From Bradyrhizobium sp. CB2312 (GTDB lineage: Bacteria > Pseudomonadota > Alphaproteobacteria > Rhizobiales > Xanthobacteraceae), in assembly GCF_029714425.1 (NCBI RefSeq), contig NZ_CP121668.1, positions 9,631,501 to 9,695,500 on the forward strand: a stretch of DNA of 64,000 nt, given 5' to 3'. Positions 36,203-45,451 of the stretch are shown one piece after another. The position numbers were made by a program, and so were the translations under genes. Numbering within the stretch: position 1 is the first letter of the stretch; each line of letters opens with the position of its first letter. The notes under the pieces are model-generated. The model saw only the letters and a list, made by a program, of their open reading frames with translations. It did no database searches and was not told the origin of the DNA.

Positions 36203-37897
36203 TCAACTCGCCGCGGGCAGCGCGCTGTCCGGCGGCGCACCCCACGGGCGCTCGGCCGATGCCAGCCCGATCAGGCGGCCCTGGATGTAGTCGCAGCCCC
36301 AGTCGCGCAGCATGTTGGCGGCTTCCTCGTCCTGCACCCATTCGGCCACGGTCTTGATGTCGAGGCGGCGGGCGAGGTCGATCAGGGTCTGCACGAAAGC
36401 GCGATCGTCGGCAGAATGGGTGATGTTCTGCACGAAGGCGCCGTCGATCTTGACGATGTCGACGCCGAGCTTGCGCAGGTTTCGGAACGAGGTGTAGCCG
36501 GCGCCGAAATCGTCGATGGCGATGCGGCTGCCGAAATGCTTGAGCCGGCCGACGAAGGCGCGGACGTCGTCGATGTCCTGGATCGCAACCGTCTCGGTGA
36601 TCTCGACGATCAGCCGCTCGGCAACGCCGGGATGGGCCTGCATCAGCGATTCGATTCCGGCCCACCAGTCCGGATCCATGGTCGTATCCGGCGAGATGTT
36701 GAGGCTGAGGCAGATGCCGGGAGCGGCTGCGAGCTCGGCGACCACGAGCTCGAGCACGCGGTGATCGACGAGGCGGATCAGGCCGAGCCGCTCCGCCACC
36801 GGCACGATGTCAGGCGCGAGCAGCACCTGGCCGTCGCCCTGATCCATCCGCACCAGACATTCGTGGAACGCGCGCTCGCGCGAGGCGGCCGCGACCACCG
36901 GCTCGTAGGCGAGCTTGATACGGCGCTCGTTCAGCGCGGTGACGATCTCGTCCGTGACGCGGATGTTGACGCGACGCTGCGCGTCGCGCGCGGCGTCCGG
37001 ACGCCAGGCCGCGAACGAGCCGGCGCGGCGGCGCTTGGCCGCGTCCAGCGTCTCATGGGCGCGGTTGACCGCCTCGTCGGTGCTGCGGGCATAGCGCGGC
37101 AGGCTGACCGCGCCGATCGAGGCCGTGACCGAGACCGGCCCGGATTTGGTCGGCACCACCTCGTCGCGGATGCCGGCGAGGAAGCGTTCGGCGGCGACGT
37201 TCATGTCGTCGACGGTGCAGTTCTTCAGGATCAGGCCGAACTTGTTGCCGGAGAAGCGCCCGAGCACGTCACCGCCGCGCAGCCGCGCACGGATGCGCTT
37301 GGCGACGTCGAGGATCACCGCATCCGCAACGTCGAAGCCGAAGGCGTCGTTGACGCGGGCGAGATGGTCGATGCCGACCAGCATGAAGGCTGCGGTCGAG
37401 CGGAAGCGGGTCGTCTCCTCGATCGCCTCGGCCAGCGCGGCGATCAGGTGGGAGCGGTTCAGCTCGCCGGTCAGCGGATCGAGCCGGGCGAGCTTGGTCA
37501 GTTCCTCGTCGCGAGCATGCCGCTCATTGTTGATGCGGACAGAGCCGATCGCGCGCGTGGGGCGGCCATCGGGGCCGGCGAACCAGCGGCCGGTCTCCTC
37601 GATCCAGACCACGGGATCGGCGGCGCTCATGCGCACGCCATACTCGACCCGGTAGGGCGTGCCGTCGGCGCCGTGCACGGCGGAGGTCTGCGCCAGCGCG
37701 GCGGTCCGCAGCGACTGCGAAGGCTCGATCAGCTTGGCGAACTCGGCGCCGGTCGCGAGTCGTTCGGCCGGGATATCGGGGAAGACGGCGCTGACCTGCT
37801 CCCCCCAGACGATGACATCGCTGGCGATGTCCCAGGCGAACAGGGCCTGGCCGAGCGTGGCCAGGATGTCGGAGGCTTGCGGCAATGCGGGGGTCAA
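36203..37897 (-). CDS. EAL-domain protein with degenerate GGDEF domain and PAS-like N-terminus
   Basis: 564 residues from a TTG at 37897, chosen because GAGG lies 7 bases upstream and the upstream frame lacks homology. The N-terminal 110 residues resemble a PAS domain (LGQALFAWDIASDVIVWGEQ). The GGDEF site reads FSGNKFG, so cyclase activity is unlikely. The EAL domain keeps the catalytic set in outline (HECLVRM in place of EAL, LSLNIS, EITET, IDDFGAGYTSF, VKIDGAFV, VAEWVQ), so phosphodiesterase activity may remain. It is convergent with the ABM gene across a family C repeat. Confidence 0.88.
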   Translation of the reverse strand: MTPALPQASDILATLGQALFAWDIASDVIVWGEQVSAVFPDIPAERLATGAEFAKLIEPSQSLRTAALAQTSAVHGADGTPYRVEYGVRMSAADPVVWIEETGRWFAGPDGRPTRAIGSVRINNERHARDEELTKLARLDPLTGELNRSHLIAALAEAIEETTRFRSTAAFMLVGIDHLARVNDAFGFDVADAVILDVAKRIRARLRGGDVLGRFSGNKFGLILKNCTVDDMNVAAERFLAGIRDEVVPTKSGPVSVTASIGAVSLPRYARSTDEAVNRAHETLDAAKRRRAGSFAAWRPDAARDAQRRVNIRVTDEIVTALNERRIKLAYEPVVAAASRERAFHECLVRMDQGDGQVLLAPDIVPVAERLGLIRLVDHRVLELVVAELAAAPGICLSLNISPDTTMDPDWWAGIESLMQAHPGVAERLIVEITETVAIQDIDDVRAFVGRLKHFGSRIAIDDFGAGYTSFRNLRKLGVDIVKIDGAFVQNITHSADDRAFVQTLIDLARRLDIKTVAEWVQDEEAANMLRDWGCDYIQGRLIGLASAERPWGAPPDSALPAAS

Positions 37898-38119
37898 AAA
37901 TCGCCTCGTTTCGGGACAGCAGGGGAGTCCGGAGCCGGCACAGGATAGAGCCAGATTCGCCCCCGACCCTAGGCAAAGTTGATAAACAATTTGGAAACCA
38001 CGTTTCTGCGTGCGGCGGAACCAAACCGGGCCGTCCGGCATAGGCCTTGCGAGTACTGACACGCACCCGGCGCCAGCGTCCCGAAACGCGACACCTTCGC
38101 CGGATCAACGGTGATTGCG

Positions 38120-38380
38120 ATGTTGGGTACTGATCGATCAGACGTGGTGGAAGCCGGCACGGGCACGGCCCTGGTGCCGGTCGTGCCCACGCTTGCGTGG
38201 GTCCACAAGGCGCCGCTGCCGCGCCCCGATCCAAGCTTCGTCACCCAGCTCATCGCCAATGCCGAGCACCTGCCCCAGACCACACGGCTGCGCCGCGGCT
38301 CCTCTGAAGACGCGCGGATGGCCTATGGCAGCAAGCGCCCGCTTCCAAGCGTCACCGCGCGCACGCGGCAGGTAGCTTAA
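38120..38380 (+). CDS. Small conserved hypothetical protein
   Basis: 86 residues from ATG 38120; GTG 38111 is an alternative. The middle motif DPSFVTQLIANAEHLPQTTRLRR, with tyrosine and basic residues further on (AYGS, TRTRQ), resembles a small protein I associate with Bradyrhizobium and relatives. No membrane segment or catalytic motif. Divergent from the EAL gene. The function is unknown. Confidence 0.6.
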   Translation: MLGTDRSDVVEAGTGTALVPVVPTLAWVHKAPLPRPDPSFVTQLIANAEHLPQTTRLRRGSSEDARMAYGSKRPLPSVTARTRQVA

Positions 38381-38430
38381 TTGAATCTTCTAGACGCTCG
38401 TTGCCTCGCACTCGCGGCATAGAGAGATCG

Positions 38431-38515
38431 TCATGCCCGGGCTTGTCCCGGGCATCCACGATCTGCCTTCAACGTGGCTAAGACGTGGATGGCCGGGACG
38501 AGCCCGGCCATGACG
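38431..38515. repeat. Interspersed inverted repeat, family B variant (GTCATGCCCGGGC...CCGGCCATGACG)
   Basis: CGTCATGCCCGGGCTTGTCCCGGGCATCCAC, then GTGGATGGCCGGGACGAGCCCGGCCATGACG in inverted order. It lies between the small hypothetical gene and the convergent membrane-protein gene. Confidence 0.75.
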
Positions 38516-38537
38516 TGGCGGTGGCCTCGGCGCTCGA

Positions 38538-39182
38538 TCAGCGCGGCGCGTCGGGAGACGACGGCGTGCCGCTGCCCGGCTGCAGATGTGGCGAGGGAAT
38601 TTCCGGCGAGGACGGGTTCACCGGCTTCGGCGCGGGATGATCCATCAGCACGGATTCGGCGACCGACTGCGCCGTGGGCGCGGGCGGCACGACAGGCGCG
38701 GCTTGCGGCGCGGGCGCCGGCTCGAACCTGGGCTCGGATGGGGGTTCATCTGCCGGCGCTTCGGCCTGGCGCTTGGCCCTGCGCGGCGCCGGCACCGTCT
38801 CGGCGACATAGGCGACGCGGCGACGCGTGCGCTGGGCGATGCCGCCGAGGAAATCGGCCATCGCGAGCAGCACCAGCAGGAAAAAGGTGGAGTTGCCGAA
38901 TTTGGGCCACATCACGAATTCGGCGGCGGCCGCGCCGAAGATGATCAGCGACAGCAGATGATCCATCAGGAATTTGGAGCCGGGCCGCGCGCCTTTGACC
39001 ACCTCGAGCAGCAGCAGCACGACGCCGAGCGCAAGCAGCAGATCGGCGAGCGTGACCGGCCAGGTCTCGCCCGTGATCATCGGCACCTTGAACAGCACGT
39101 CCGTGAACGACACGGTGGGCATCAGGAAGGCGATGATGTTGTAGACCGCGAACGGAATCAGGAGCAGCGGGAAACCGACCAT
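38538..39182 (-). CDS. Inner-membrane protein of unknown function
   Basis: 214 residues if the start is ATG 39182 (the open frame extends to 39263 without hydrophobic or known sequence). Four hydrophobic segments are seen at roughly 3-22, 43-62, 75-90 and 97-115 (FPLLLIPFAVYNIIAFLMP; LADLLLALGVVLLLLEVV). The C-terminal 90 residues are soluble, proline/alanine rich and low complexity. Upstream of it on the same strand is rpmF; there is no evidence that they are functionally linked. Confidence 0.75.
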   Translation of the reverse strand: MVGFPLLLIPFAVYNIIAFLMPTVSFTDVLFKVPMITGETWPVTLADLLLALGVVLLLLEVVKGARPGSKFLMDHLLSLIIFGAAAAEFVMWPKFGNSTFFLLVLLAMADFLGGIAQRTRRRVAYVAETVPAPRRAKRQAEAPADEPPSEPRFEPAPAPQAAPVVPPAPTAQSVAESVLMDHPAPKPVNPSSPEIPSPHLQPGSGTPSSPDAPR

Positions 39183-39326
39183 CGGCGAAATGCCTTCTCG
39201 ATCAAGATATCCAGACAGGACAATGCGGCGGCGAAGCATTGGCTCCGCCGCCGTCACTGTCATATCTCATGCGTTGGCCGAAATCAGGCAGGTCAAATCG
39301 TCCTGCCCCGAGAAAAGTCCGAAAAC

Positions 39327-39509
39327 TCAGGACTCTTTCTTCTTCAGGACCTGACGGCCCTTGTACATGCCGGTCTTGAGGTCGAGATGGTGCGGACGAC
39401 GGAGCTCGCCGGAGTCCTTGTCTTCCACATAGGTCGGCTTCTTGATGGCGTCTGCCGAGCGGCGCATGCCACGGCGCGACGGCGAGGTTTTTCTTCTCGG
39501 AACGGCCAT
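39327..39509 (-). CDS. rpmF: 50S ribosomal protein L32
   Basis: 60 residues, normal length. The N-terminus [19 protein letters not shown] is the L32 signature and the C-terminus [19 protein letters not shown] matches the alphaproteobacterial form, which lacks the CxxC zinc motif. A standard ribosomal gene. It sits alone here, without plsX or fabH beside it. Confidence 0.96.
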   Translation of the reverse strand: MAVPRRKTSPSRRGMRRSADAIKKPTYVEDKDSGELRRPHHLDLKTGMYKGRQVLKKKES

Positions 39510-39678
39510 TTCAATATCCTCTAGGGATTGGTGTCATCAGGGCATCGTCCGCGAGGGGACGGCTCAGCACCCGCAATACGAGGCGAGCTGAATGCCGATC
39601 AAGGCCGCGCTTATAGAGGAAGGCTGGCCGTAAAGCTAGGCTCTTGGGCCGGAAAATATGCCCCAAATGGGCCCGAAA

Positions 39679-40353
39679 TCAGCGATTTTCCCGCCAGCAG
39701 GTCACAAGCGAGCTCGCCTGCCCCCGCGCCATATAGGTCGCCGCCAGCCGCCGGACACCCGGGCCGGGGGTCCGGGCGCTGCGTTTGACCGGGTTGGGCA
39801 GGATCGAGGCCAGCAGGGCCGCTTCCCGGGGCGAGAGGTCCTCGGCCGATTTGCCGAAGGCATAGGCGCTGGCCGCCTCCACCCCGAATTGGCTCTGGGG
39901 GCCGAGCTCGGCGATGTTGAGGTAAATCTCCAGGATCCGCGCCTTGGGCAGGACCAAGTCGATCCACAGCGCCAGCGGGAATTCCAACGCCTTGCGGACG
40001 AAATCCCGGCCCTGCCAGAGGAACAGGTTCTTCGCCACCTGCTGCGGGATGGTGGAGGCGCCCCGGAAGGCGGTGCCGTCCTCTCTGGCGTCGTCGATCG
40101 CCTCGCGGAGCGCGCCCCAATCGATGCCGTGATGCTTGCAGAAATGAGCATCCTCGGCCGCCACCACTACGCGCGGCAGATAGGGCGACATGTTAGCCAG
40201 ATCGATCCATTCCCGCTGCATCGGCGCGCCGCGCAAGCTGCGCCAGGCCATCAGCGTCGAAACCGGATGGCCGGCGCGGTAGAACGGCGCGATCACATAG
40301 GGCGCGAGAACCACGATCGCGAGCAGCGCCAGCAGGATTTTAACGATGCGCAA
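39679..40353 (-). CDS. mtgA: Monofunctional biosynthetic peptidoglycan transglycosylase
   Basis: 224 residues with one N-terminal membrane helix (about 2-25) and a GT51 domain. The catalytic glutamate is in [17 protein letters not shown], the second conserved block in [18 protein letters not shown] and the third in [32 protein letters not shown]. It polymerises lipid II into glycan strands in the periplasm. Divergent from the polyprenyl synthase gene. Confidence 0.95.
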   Translation of the reverse strand: MRIVKILLALLAIVVLAPYVIAPFYRAGHPVSTLMAWRSLRGAPMQREWIDLANMSPYLPRVVVAAEDAHFCKHHGIDWGALREAIDDAREDGTAFRGASTIPQQVAKNLFLWQGRDFVRKALEFPLALWIDLVLPKARILEIYLNIAELGPQSQFGVEAASAYAFGKSAEDLSPREAALLASILPNPVKRSARTPGPGVRRLAATYMARGQASSLVTCWRENR

Positions 40354-40513
40354 ATCGACCTTTCCGGCGGAAAACGAAACGCGGCCACAAGGCTGGCATT
40401 AAGTCTGTGATAATTCGGGCCTTTTCCAGCACTTTTTACGCCTTCCAAACGATTGACTGGGGCGGGCGCATAAAGGATTGTCCGGCCGAATTTTAGTTCT
40501 GGAGCCCTTCTTG

Positions 40514-41437
40514 ATGACCGGCACGTCCCCGTCCGATTTCGCCAAACGTCTGGACAAGACCGCTGATGATACCGAGGCCCTGCTCGGGCGCCTCTTATCG
40601 GACGACATCCTGCACGATGAGATCGCCCGGCCCAAGCGACTGATGGACGCAATGCGCTATTCGAGCCTGAACGGCGGCAAGCGTCTGCGGCCGTTCCTGG
40701 TGGTCGAGAGCGCGGCGGTGTTCGGCGTGCCACGCGAGGCCGCGCTGCTCGCTGGCGCTGCGCTCGAATGCATCCACTGCTATTCGCTGATCCATGACGA
40801 CCTGCCGGCGATGGACAATTCGGACCTGCGCCGCGGCCGCCCCACCCTGCACAAGAAGACCGATGACGCGACCGCGATCCTCGCCGGTGACGGTCTCCTG
40901 ACGCTCGCCTTCGACATCATCACCCGCGACGAGATCCATCGCGACGCCAATGTGCGCCTGCTCTTGACGCGCGCACTGGCGCGCTGCGCCGGCATCGGCG
41001 GCATGGTCGGCGGCCAGATCCTCGATCTCGCCGGCGAAGGCCGCTTTGGCGGCAACGAGCCGATCGATGTCGCCCGCATTCAGCAGATGAAGACCGGCGC
41101 GCTGTTGCGCTACGGCTGCATCGCCGGCGCGATCCTCGGCCAGGCCTCGCCAAAGGAATATCAGGCGCTCGACGATTACGGCCGCGCGCTCGGCGAAGCC
41201 TTCCAGATCGCCGATGATCTGCTCGACGTCGAAGGCGATGCGGCTGCGCTCGGCAAGCCGGCCGGCGCCGATGCCGTGCTCGGCAAGACCACCTTCGTCA
41301 CCCAGCTCGGCATTGAAGGCGCCAAGCAGCGCGTGCGCGACCTGCTCGCGCGGGCCGACAGCGCGGTGTCGATCTTCGGCGACCGCGCCGCCGTGCTCCA
41401 GGCCGCCGCACGCTTTGTGGCGGAACGGAAGAGCTGA
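40514..41437 (+). CDS. ispA: Farnesyl/geranyl diphosphate synthase-type polyprenyl synthetase
   Basis: 307 residues from ATG 40514 with GGAG 9 bases upstream. It contains the first aspartate-rich motif DDLPAMDNSDLRRG, the second motif DDLLDVEGD, and GGKRLRPFL near residue 50. The three-to-four-residue spacing between aspartates in motif 1 fits short-chain synthases making farnesyl diphosphate. It condenses IPP with DMAPP/GPP. It supplies isoprenoids together with the ispG gene at 50-51 kb, but is not linked to it. Confidence 0.92.
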   Translation: MTGTSPSDFAKRLDKTADDTEALLGRLLSDDILHDEIARPKRLMDAMRYSSLNGGKRLRPFLVVESAAVFGVPREAALLAGAALECIHCYSLIHDDLPAMDNSDLRRGRPTLHKKTDDATAILAGDGLLTLAFDIITRDEIHRDANVRLLLTRALARCAGIGGMVGGQILDLAGEGRFGGNEPIDVARIQQMKTGALLRYGCIAGAILGQASPKEYQALDDYGRALGEAFQIADDLLDVEGDAAALGKPAGADAVLGKTTFVTQLGIEGAKQRVRDLLARADSAVSIFGDRAAVLQAAARFVAERKS

Positions 41438-41442
41438 CGTTT

Positions 41443-41566
41443 CACCTCTCCCGCTTGCGGGAGAGGTCGCGCCGAAGGCGCGGGTGAGGGCTCTCTCGTC
41501 TTGGGGGTTCTCAATTGTGGAGACACCCTCTCCCCACCCCTCCCCCGCAAGCGGGGGAGGGAGCAG
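41443..41566. repeat. Interspersed palindromic repeat, family D
   Basis: CACCTCTCCCGCTTGCGGGAGAGGTCGCGCCGAAGGCGCGGGTGAGGG on the left, CCCTCTCCCCACCCCTCCCCCGCAAGCGGGGGAGGGAG on the right. Confidence 0.85.
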
Positions 41567-41604
41567 ACCGCTGCAGCGGCAACAGTGTGAGAGCCATCAC
41601 CATC

Positions 41605-42294
41605 ATGGCCACCGACAAGGAAGATCCCGTCCTCGTTCGCTTCCGCAAGATGTCGCGGCCGGTGCGGCTGATCTATGCGCGGCCGCGGACCTTCATCTCG
41701 CTTGGCGTCGGGATTCTCGTCTGCCTGCTATTACCAGGCTCGCACCGGCTGGTGACGCGGCTGTTGTTCGGCTGGGATGCGCTGATCGCGGTCTATCTCG
41801 TGCTGGTTTACGCGATGATGCTCTGCAACGATCACCAGCACATCCGCCGCGCGGCCGCGATGCAGGACGATGGTCGCTTCGTGATCCTGCTGGTGACGGC
41901 GATCGGCGCGTTCGCCAGCATTGCCGCAATCGTTTCGGAACTCGGCACGCCGCAGCGCGGCGCTGCCGAGTTGACCGTCGCGATCAGCACCATCGCGCTG
42001 TCATGGGCCGCCGTGCACACGACCTTCGCGCTGCATTACGCCCATGATTACTATCGGAACGCCAAGCCGGGCGGCTTGCAATTTCCGAGCGGCGACAAGG
42101 ACGTCCATGCCGACTATTGGGACTTCGTCTATTTTTCCTTCGTGATCGGCATGACCGCGCAGGTCTCCGACGTCGGCATCACCGACAAGACCATCCGCCG
42201 CACCGCCACCGCGCACGGCATTGTGTCCTTCATCTACAACACGGCCTTGCTGGCGCTGACGGTGAACATCGCGGCGAGCGCGATCTCGAACTGA
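41605..42294 (+). CDS. DUF1345-type integral membrane protein
   Basis: 229 residues from ATG 41605. Five hydrophobic segments are seen (LGVGILVCLLLPG; LIAVYLVLVYAMML; FVILLVTAIGAFASIAAIV; AISTIALSWAAVHTTFALHY; GIVSFIYNTALLALTVNIAAS). The YYRNAKPGGLQFPSG and FVYFSFVIGMTAQVSDVGI segments are the parts I recognise from DUF1345 proteins. Function unknown. It follows the ispA gene on the same strand across a repeat, so co-transcription is uncertain. Confidence 0.82.
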   Translation: MATDKEDPVLVRFRKMSRPVRLIYARPRTFISLGVGILVCLLLPGSHRLVTRLLFGWDALIAVYLVLVYAMMLCNDHQHIRRAAAMQDDGRFVILLVTAIGAFASIAAIVSELGTPQRGAAELTVAISTIALSWAAVHTTFALHYAHDYYRNAKPGGLQFPSGDKDVHADYWDFVYFSFVIGMTAQVSDVGITDKTIRRTATAHGIVSFIYNTALLALTVNIAASAISN

Positions 42295-42334
42295 TCTGTC
42301 GTCCCTGCGAACGCCGGGACGACCCAGAGCAGTG

Positions 42335-44149
42335 TCAGTAGCACACCTCGGCATTGGCATCGTTGCCGGGGCCGCCGCCGCCGCGATATTCGAGGTGGCA
42401 GCCGCGGCTGACCGGACGGCAGCCGCCGCTGTTGCAGAAGACCTGCCCGCCACCCGAGCGACGGCCAGCGCCGGCGGCGGCAGCGATGCCGGCGGCAGCA
42501 CCGTAGCCGCCTGCCGCAGCGCCGGCCTGACGACGCTGCCGTGCGGGACGCTCGTCGCTGTCGTCGCGCTTGGCGGTCGCGGGCTTGGCCGGCTTGGCGG
42601 CACGCTGCTTCTCGCATTCGTTGTCGTCGTTGACCGCATAGCCCTCGCGGCACACGATCTTGGTGCAGTTGTCGCCGTCGGCCTTGAAGCCGTGCTCGCA
42701 GACCAGGGGGCAGACGCGCGATTGCTTGGCCTTGACGGTATCGAGCGCATCGGTGCTCGCGACCTTCACGTCGAGCTTGGTGCCGGCATAGCGGTTGAAC
42801 TGCGACAGCGACCGCTGCGAGGACGTATTCCAGTTGCCGTCGGCCTGTCCGGAGAAGCAGCCGACACGCCCGAGCTCGGTCTGCACCGAGCGGGTGAGAT
42901 CGGCTGGCGTCGCCGCCGGCGTCAAGGAGGCGACATTGGTGCCGGTCGGGCTCGCCGTGCTGGACGGCGCAGTGCTAGATGCCGCGGCGGCGAGATTGAC
43001 GCGCTGCTGCTCGGCGGCAGCCGCCTGCTGCTGTGCCTGCTCCTTGGTCTTCTGCGCAGCGAGCTGCGCCTGCTCGGCGGCCTTGGCGTCAGCCGCGGCC
43101 TTGGCCTGCGCCTCCTTCTGCGCGCCAAGCGCGGCGAGACGATCACGCTCGGCCTCGGCCTGCTTCGCCTTCTCGGTCGCCGCCGCGTGAGCCTGCTCGG
43201 CGCCGATTTTCTCGAGCTGGAGCTTGGCAAGGTTCGCATAGAAGCCGTCGGGATGCTGGGCGAGAAACGCCTCCCAGGCCGCCCTGTTGCCGACCTGGAG
43301 CGAGAGCTCATAGTCGCGGCGGATATCCGCCTGCGGATTTACCACGGGCGCCGTTGGCGCCGCGGCCACCACCTTGACCGGCACCAGCGGCACGTCCTCG
43401 CCGCCGAGCGAGCCATACACGAACGGCTCCTGCTTGTTGCCGGTCGACTTGAGCACGTCATCGCGCACGAAGCCGAAGGCGCGACGGACGTCGAGGCCCG
43501 GCGTCGTCAGATGCTTCGACAGCGCCATTGTGAACGGGCTGTTGGCGCCGTCGCCGTCCTGCGCGGTGAAACCGGCCTTGGCCGAATAGGCGATCAGCGT
43601 GTTGGGGCTCGTCGGCTCGACCTGGGCGAGGCCGCGGCCGATGCCGCGCGTCGCGATCGTGCGCTTCATGGTCTTGCCGAACGGATTGTCGCGGCAGGCA
43701 TCCAGGATCACCAAGCGCAGCTGCTTGGCGGGCTCGACCGCGACCAGGACACGGTCGAGCGAGAGCGCCTCGTCGTACACGTCGGTGTCGCGCTCGAGCT
43801 TGGCGTCGACAGGGATCAGATAATTCGAGCCTTCGACCTCGATGCCGTGGCCGGCATAATAGACCACGGCGATGTCGGCATCGCGGGTCGCGTCCGCAAA
43901 GTCGCGCAGCACGCGCCGCGTGTCGAGCGCCGACAGATCGTGACGGGACTCGACGACGTCGAAGCCGGCCTCCTTCAGCGTCTTCGCCATCACCGAACCG
44001 TCATTGACGGGGTTCGCGAGCGAGGGCGCATGCTGGTACGCCGAGTTGGCCAGCACCAGCGCGACGCGCTTTCCGGCAAAGGCGGGCTCGGCGCCGAACA
44101 GCAGCGCTGCGGCGAGCAGAACCGGGCAAAGTCTGAGCAGATTGCGCAT
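42335..44149 (-). CDS. Caspase-like peptidase (C14/orthocaspase) with coiled coil and Cys-rich C-terminus
   Basis: 604 residues. Signal peptide with cleavage after AFA indicates periplasmic location. The caspase-fold domain (about 26-270) has catalytic His101 in VYYAGHGIEV and Cys152 in ILDACRDNPF. A long Ala/Gln/Lys/Glu-rich coiled coil spans about 320-420. The C-terminal part (about 435-605) has a peptidoglycan-binding-like segment (TELGRVGCFSGQADGNWN) and cysteine motifs (CPLVCEHGF, NCTKIVC). Such proteins are common in rhizobia; the substrate and role are unknown. It is alone on its strand here. Confidence 0.9.
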   Translation of the reverse strand: MRNLLRLCPVLLAAALLFGAEPAFAGKRVALVLANSAYQHAPSLANPVNDGSVMAKTLKEAGFDVVESRHDLSALDTRRVLRDFADATRDADIAVVYYAGHGIEVEGSNYLIPVDAKLERDTDVYDEALSLDRVLVAVEPAKQLRLVILDACRDNPFGKTMKRTIATRGIGRGLAQVEPTSPNTLIAYSAKAGFTAQDGDGANSPFTMALSKHLTTPGLDVRRAFGFVRDDVLKSTGNKQEPFVYGSLGGEDVPLVPVKVVAAAPTAPVVNPQADIRRDYELSLQVGNRAAWEAFLAQHPDGFYANLAKLQLEKIGAEQAHAAATEKAKQAEAERDRLAALGAQKEAQAKAAADAKAAEQAQLAAQKTKEQAQQQAAAAEQQRVNLAAAASSTAPSSTASPTGTNVASLTPAATPADLTRSVQTELGRVGCFSGQADGNWNTSSQRSLSQFNRYAGTKLDVKVASTDALDTVKAKQSRVCPLVCEHGFKADGDNCTKIVCREGYAVNDDNECEKQRAAKPAKPATAKRDDSDERPARQRRQAGAAAGGYGAAAGIAAAAGAGRRSGGGQVFCNSGGCRPVSRGCHLEYRGGGGPGNDANAEVCY

Positions 44150-44330
44150 GACACGACTTCCGAAGTTCAGGGGCGTTCGAGCCCCTTTGGGACCGCTTTA
44201 GCAGGACCCGCTGCGGCCGCTTGTGATGGAGGTCACGAAGGCGGCGCGGGCAGCAGGCCGAACGACCCTCTATGTTTGTCGCGCCAGCGCGGTCGGGGTT
44301 CGGCGACAAAGGTGCGCTGGCCCGGTTCCT

Positions 44331-44759
44331 CTAGGAATCCCCGATGTGCCCCCGATATTGCGGAAGATTGTCCGTAATCTCGTGCCAGGGCGCCTTCGAA
44401 CCGACGAAGATATGGGCGGTCCGCCGGATCGAGGGGGCATCGACCAGGGTTCCCATGGCGACATGGACCCATTTTCCCTCGCGCACCCGGGAATAGAGCA
44501 GCGAGCCGCAGCGCGCGCAGTGGGCGTCATGGGTGATGTCGTCACCGTAGATGAGGCGCTGGTCCGCGCCTTGGACGAGGCGGAGCTTGTGCTGCTCGAT
44601 CCCGGCGAACGGCTTGAAGGCGGAGCCGGTGGTGCGGCGGCAATTCGAGCAGTGGCAGTTCATCGCATAGGAAAACGTATCCGCCACCTCGAAGCGCACG
44701 GTGCGGCAATAGCATTCGCCGGTGAGGATACGAGCGTTCGAATTTTCTGATCCGGTCAT
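44331..44759 (-). CDS. GFA-family (glutathione-dependent formaldehyde-activating-like) zinc protein
   Basis: 142 residues from ATG 44759, with GAAGG upstream. Zinc-binding cysteines follow the family pattern: GECYCRTV near residue 15, MNCHCSNCRRTTGSAF near 35 and HCARCGSLLY near 83. Fold members include GFA and uncharacterised relatives; most do not have proven glutathione-formaldehyde activity. Divergent from the SnoaL/NTF2-like gene with a 94-base gap. Confidence 0.9.
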   Translation of the reverse strand: MTGSENSNARILTGECYCRTVRFEVADTFSYAMNCHCSNCRRTTGSAFKPFAGIEQHKLRLVQGADQRLIYGDDITHDAHCARCGSLLYSRVREGKWVHVAMGTLVDAPSIRRTAHIFVGSKAPWHEITDNLPQYRGHIGDS

Positions 44760-44853
44760 GGCGACGCCTTCGCGCAAATGGCTGACACACCCATAGCGCA
44801 TTCTGACGTGTACGACTAAGTTCCTCCCAAGCCATCATGCAAAAGGATGACCC

Positions 44854-45228
44854 ATGAGCCAGAACCGTTCGAGCGTCGAAGCCGTCGTGCAATCCTATTT
44901 CGACGGCCTCTATGAGGGTGACGCCGACAAGCTCGGCACCATCTTCCATCCCTCCGCCGATCTGCGCTGGGTCGAGAAGGGCGAATTGCAGGTCCTGACC
45001 GTGCCCGACTGGCTCGACCGCGTGCGCAAGCGCCCTTCCGGCAAGGCCGAAGGCAAGCCGCGCGAGGATTTCATCGTCACCATCGACCGCTCCGACGACA
45101 AGACCGCCTTCATCAAGGTCCGCTGCCAGCTGCCGCCGCGCTACTTCACGGACTATCTGGTCGCGATGAAGCTCGCCGACGGCTGGCAGATCGTATCGAA
45201 ATCGTATCGGTATGATTTGAGAGAGTGA
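44854..45228 (+). CDS. NTF2-like (SnoaL/lumazine-binding type) small protein
   Basis: 124 residues forming one NTF2-like cone: VEAVVQSYFDGLYEGDADKLGTIFHPSADLRW at the N-terminus, then ending DYLVAMKLADGWQIVSKSY. No catalytic residues can be named with certainty. Members are small-molecule-binding or isomerase-like proteins, often annotated nuclear transport factor 2 family. Divergent from the GFA gene. Confidence 0.85.
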   Translation: MSQNRSSVEAVVQSYFDGLYEGDADKLGTIFHPSADLRWVEKGELQVLTVPDWLDRVRKRPSGKAEGKPREDFIVTIDRSDDKTAFIKVRCQLPPRYFTDYLVAMKLADGWQIVSKSYRYDLRE

Positions 45229-45306
45229 GGGCTTTGCCTTCCGCTGCCCGAAATCGGGCGCACTCGCTCCCCAGTCTCTGTCATTGCGTGCGCAACTCTC
45301 GCCACG

Positions 45307-45398
45307 TCGTTGCGAGGAGCTCTTGCGACGAAGCAATCCAGAATCCCTCCGCGGAGACAGACTGGATTGCTTCGCCGCTTCGCTCCTCGCAATGACGA
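45307..45398. repeat. Interspersed palindromic repeat, family A
   Basis: GTTGCGAGGAGCTCTTGCGACGAAGCAATCCAG, then CTGGATTGCTTCGCCGCTTCGCTCCTCGCAATGACG. It lies just upstream of the beta-lactamase gene. Confidence 0.85.
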
Positions 45399-45451
45399 CG
45401 CAGATGCAGCCTCCGCTAATTTCCCGCCTCCACTCACCTGAAAGCCTCCCC

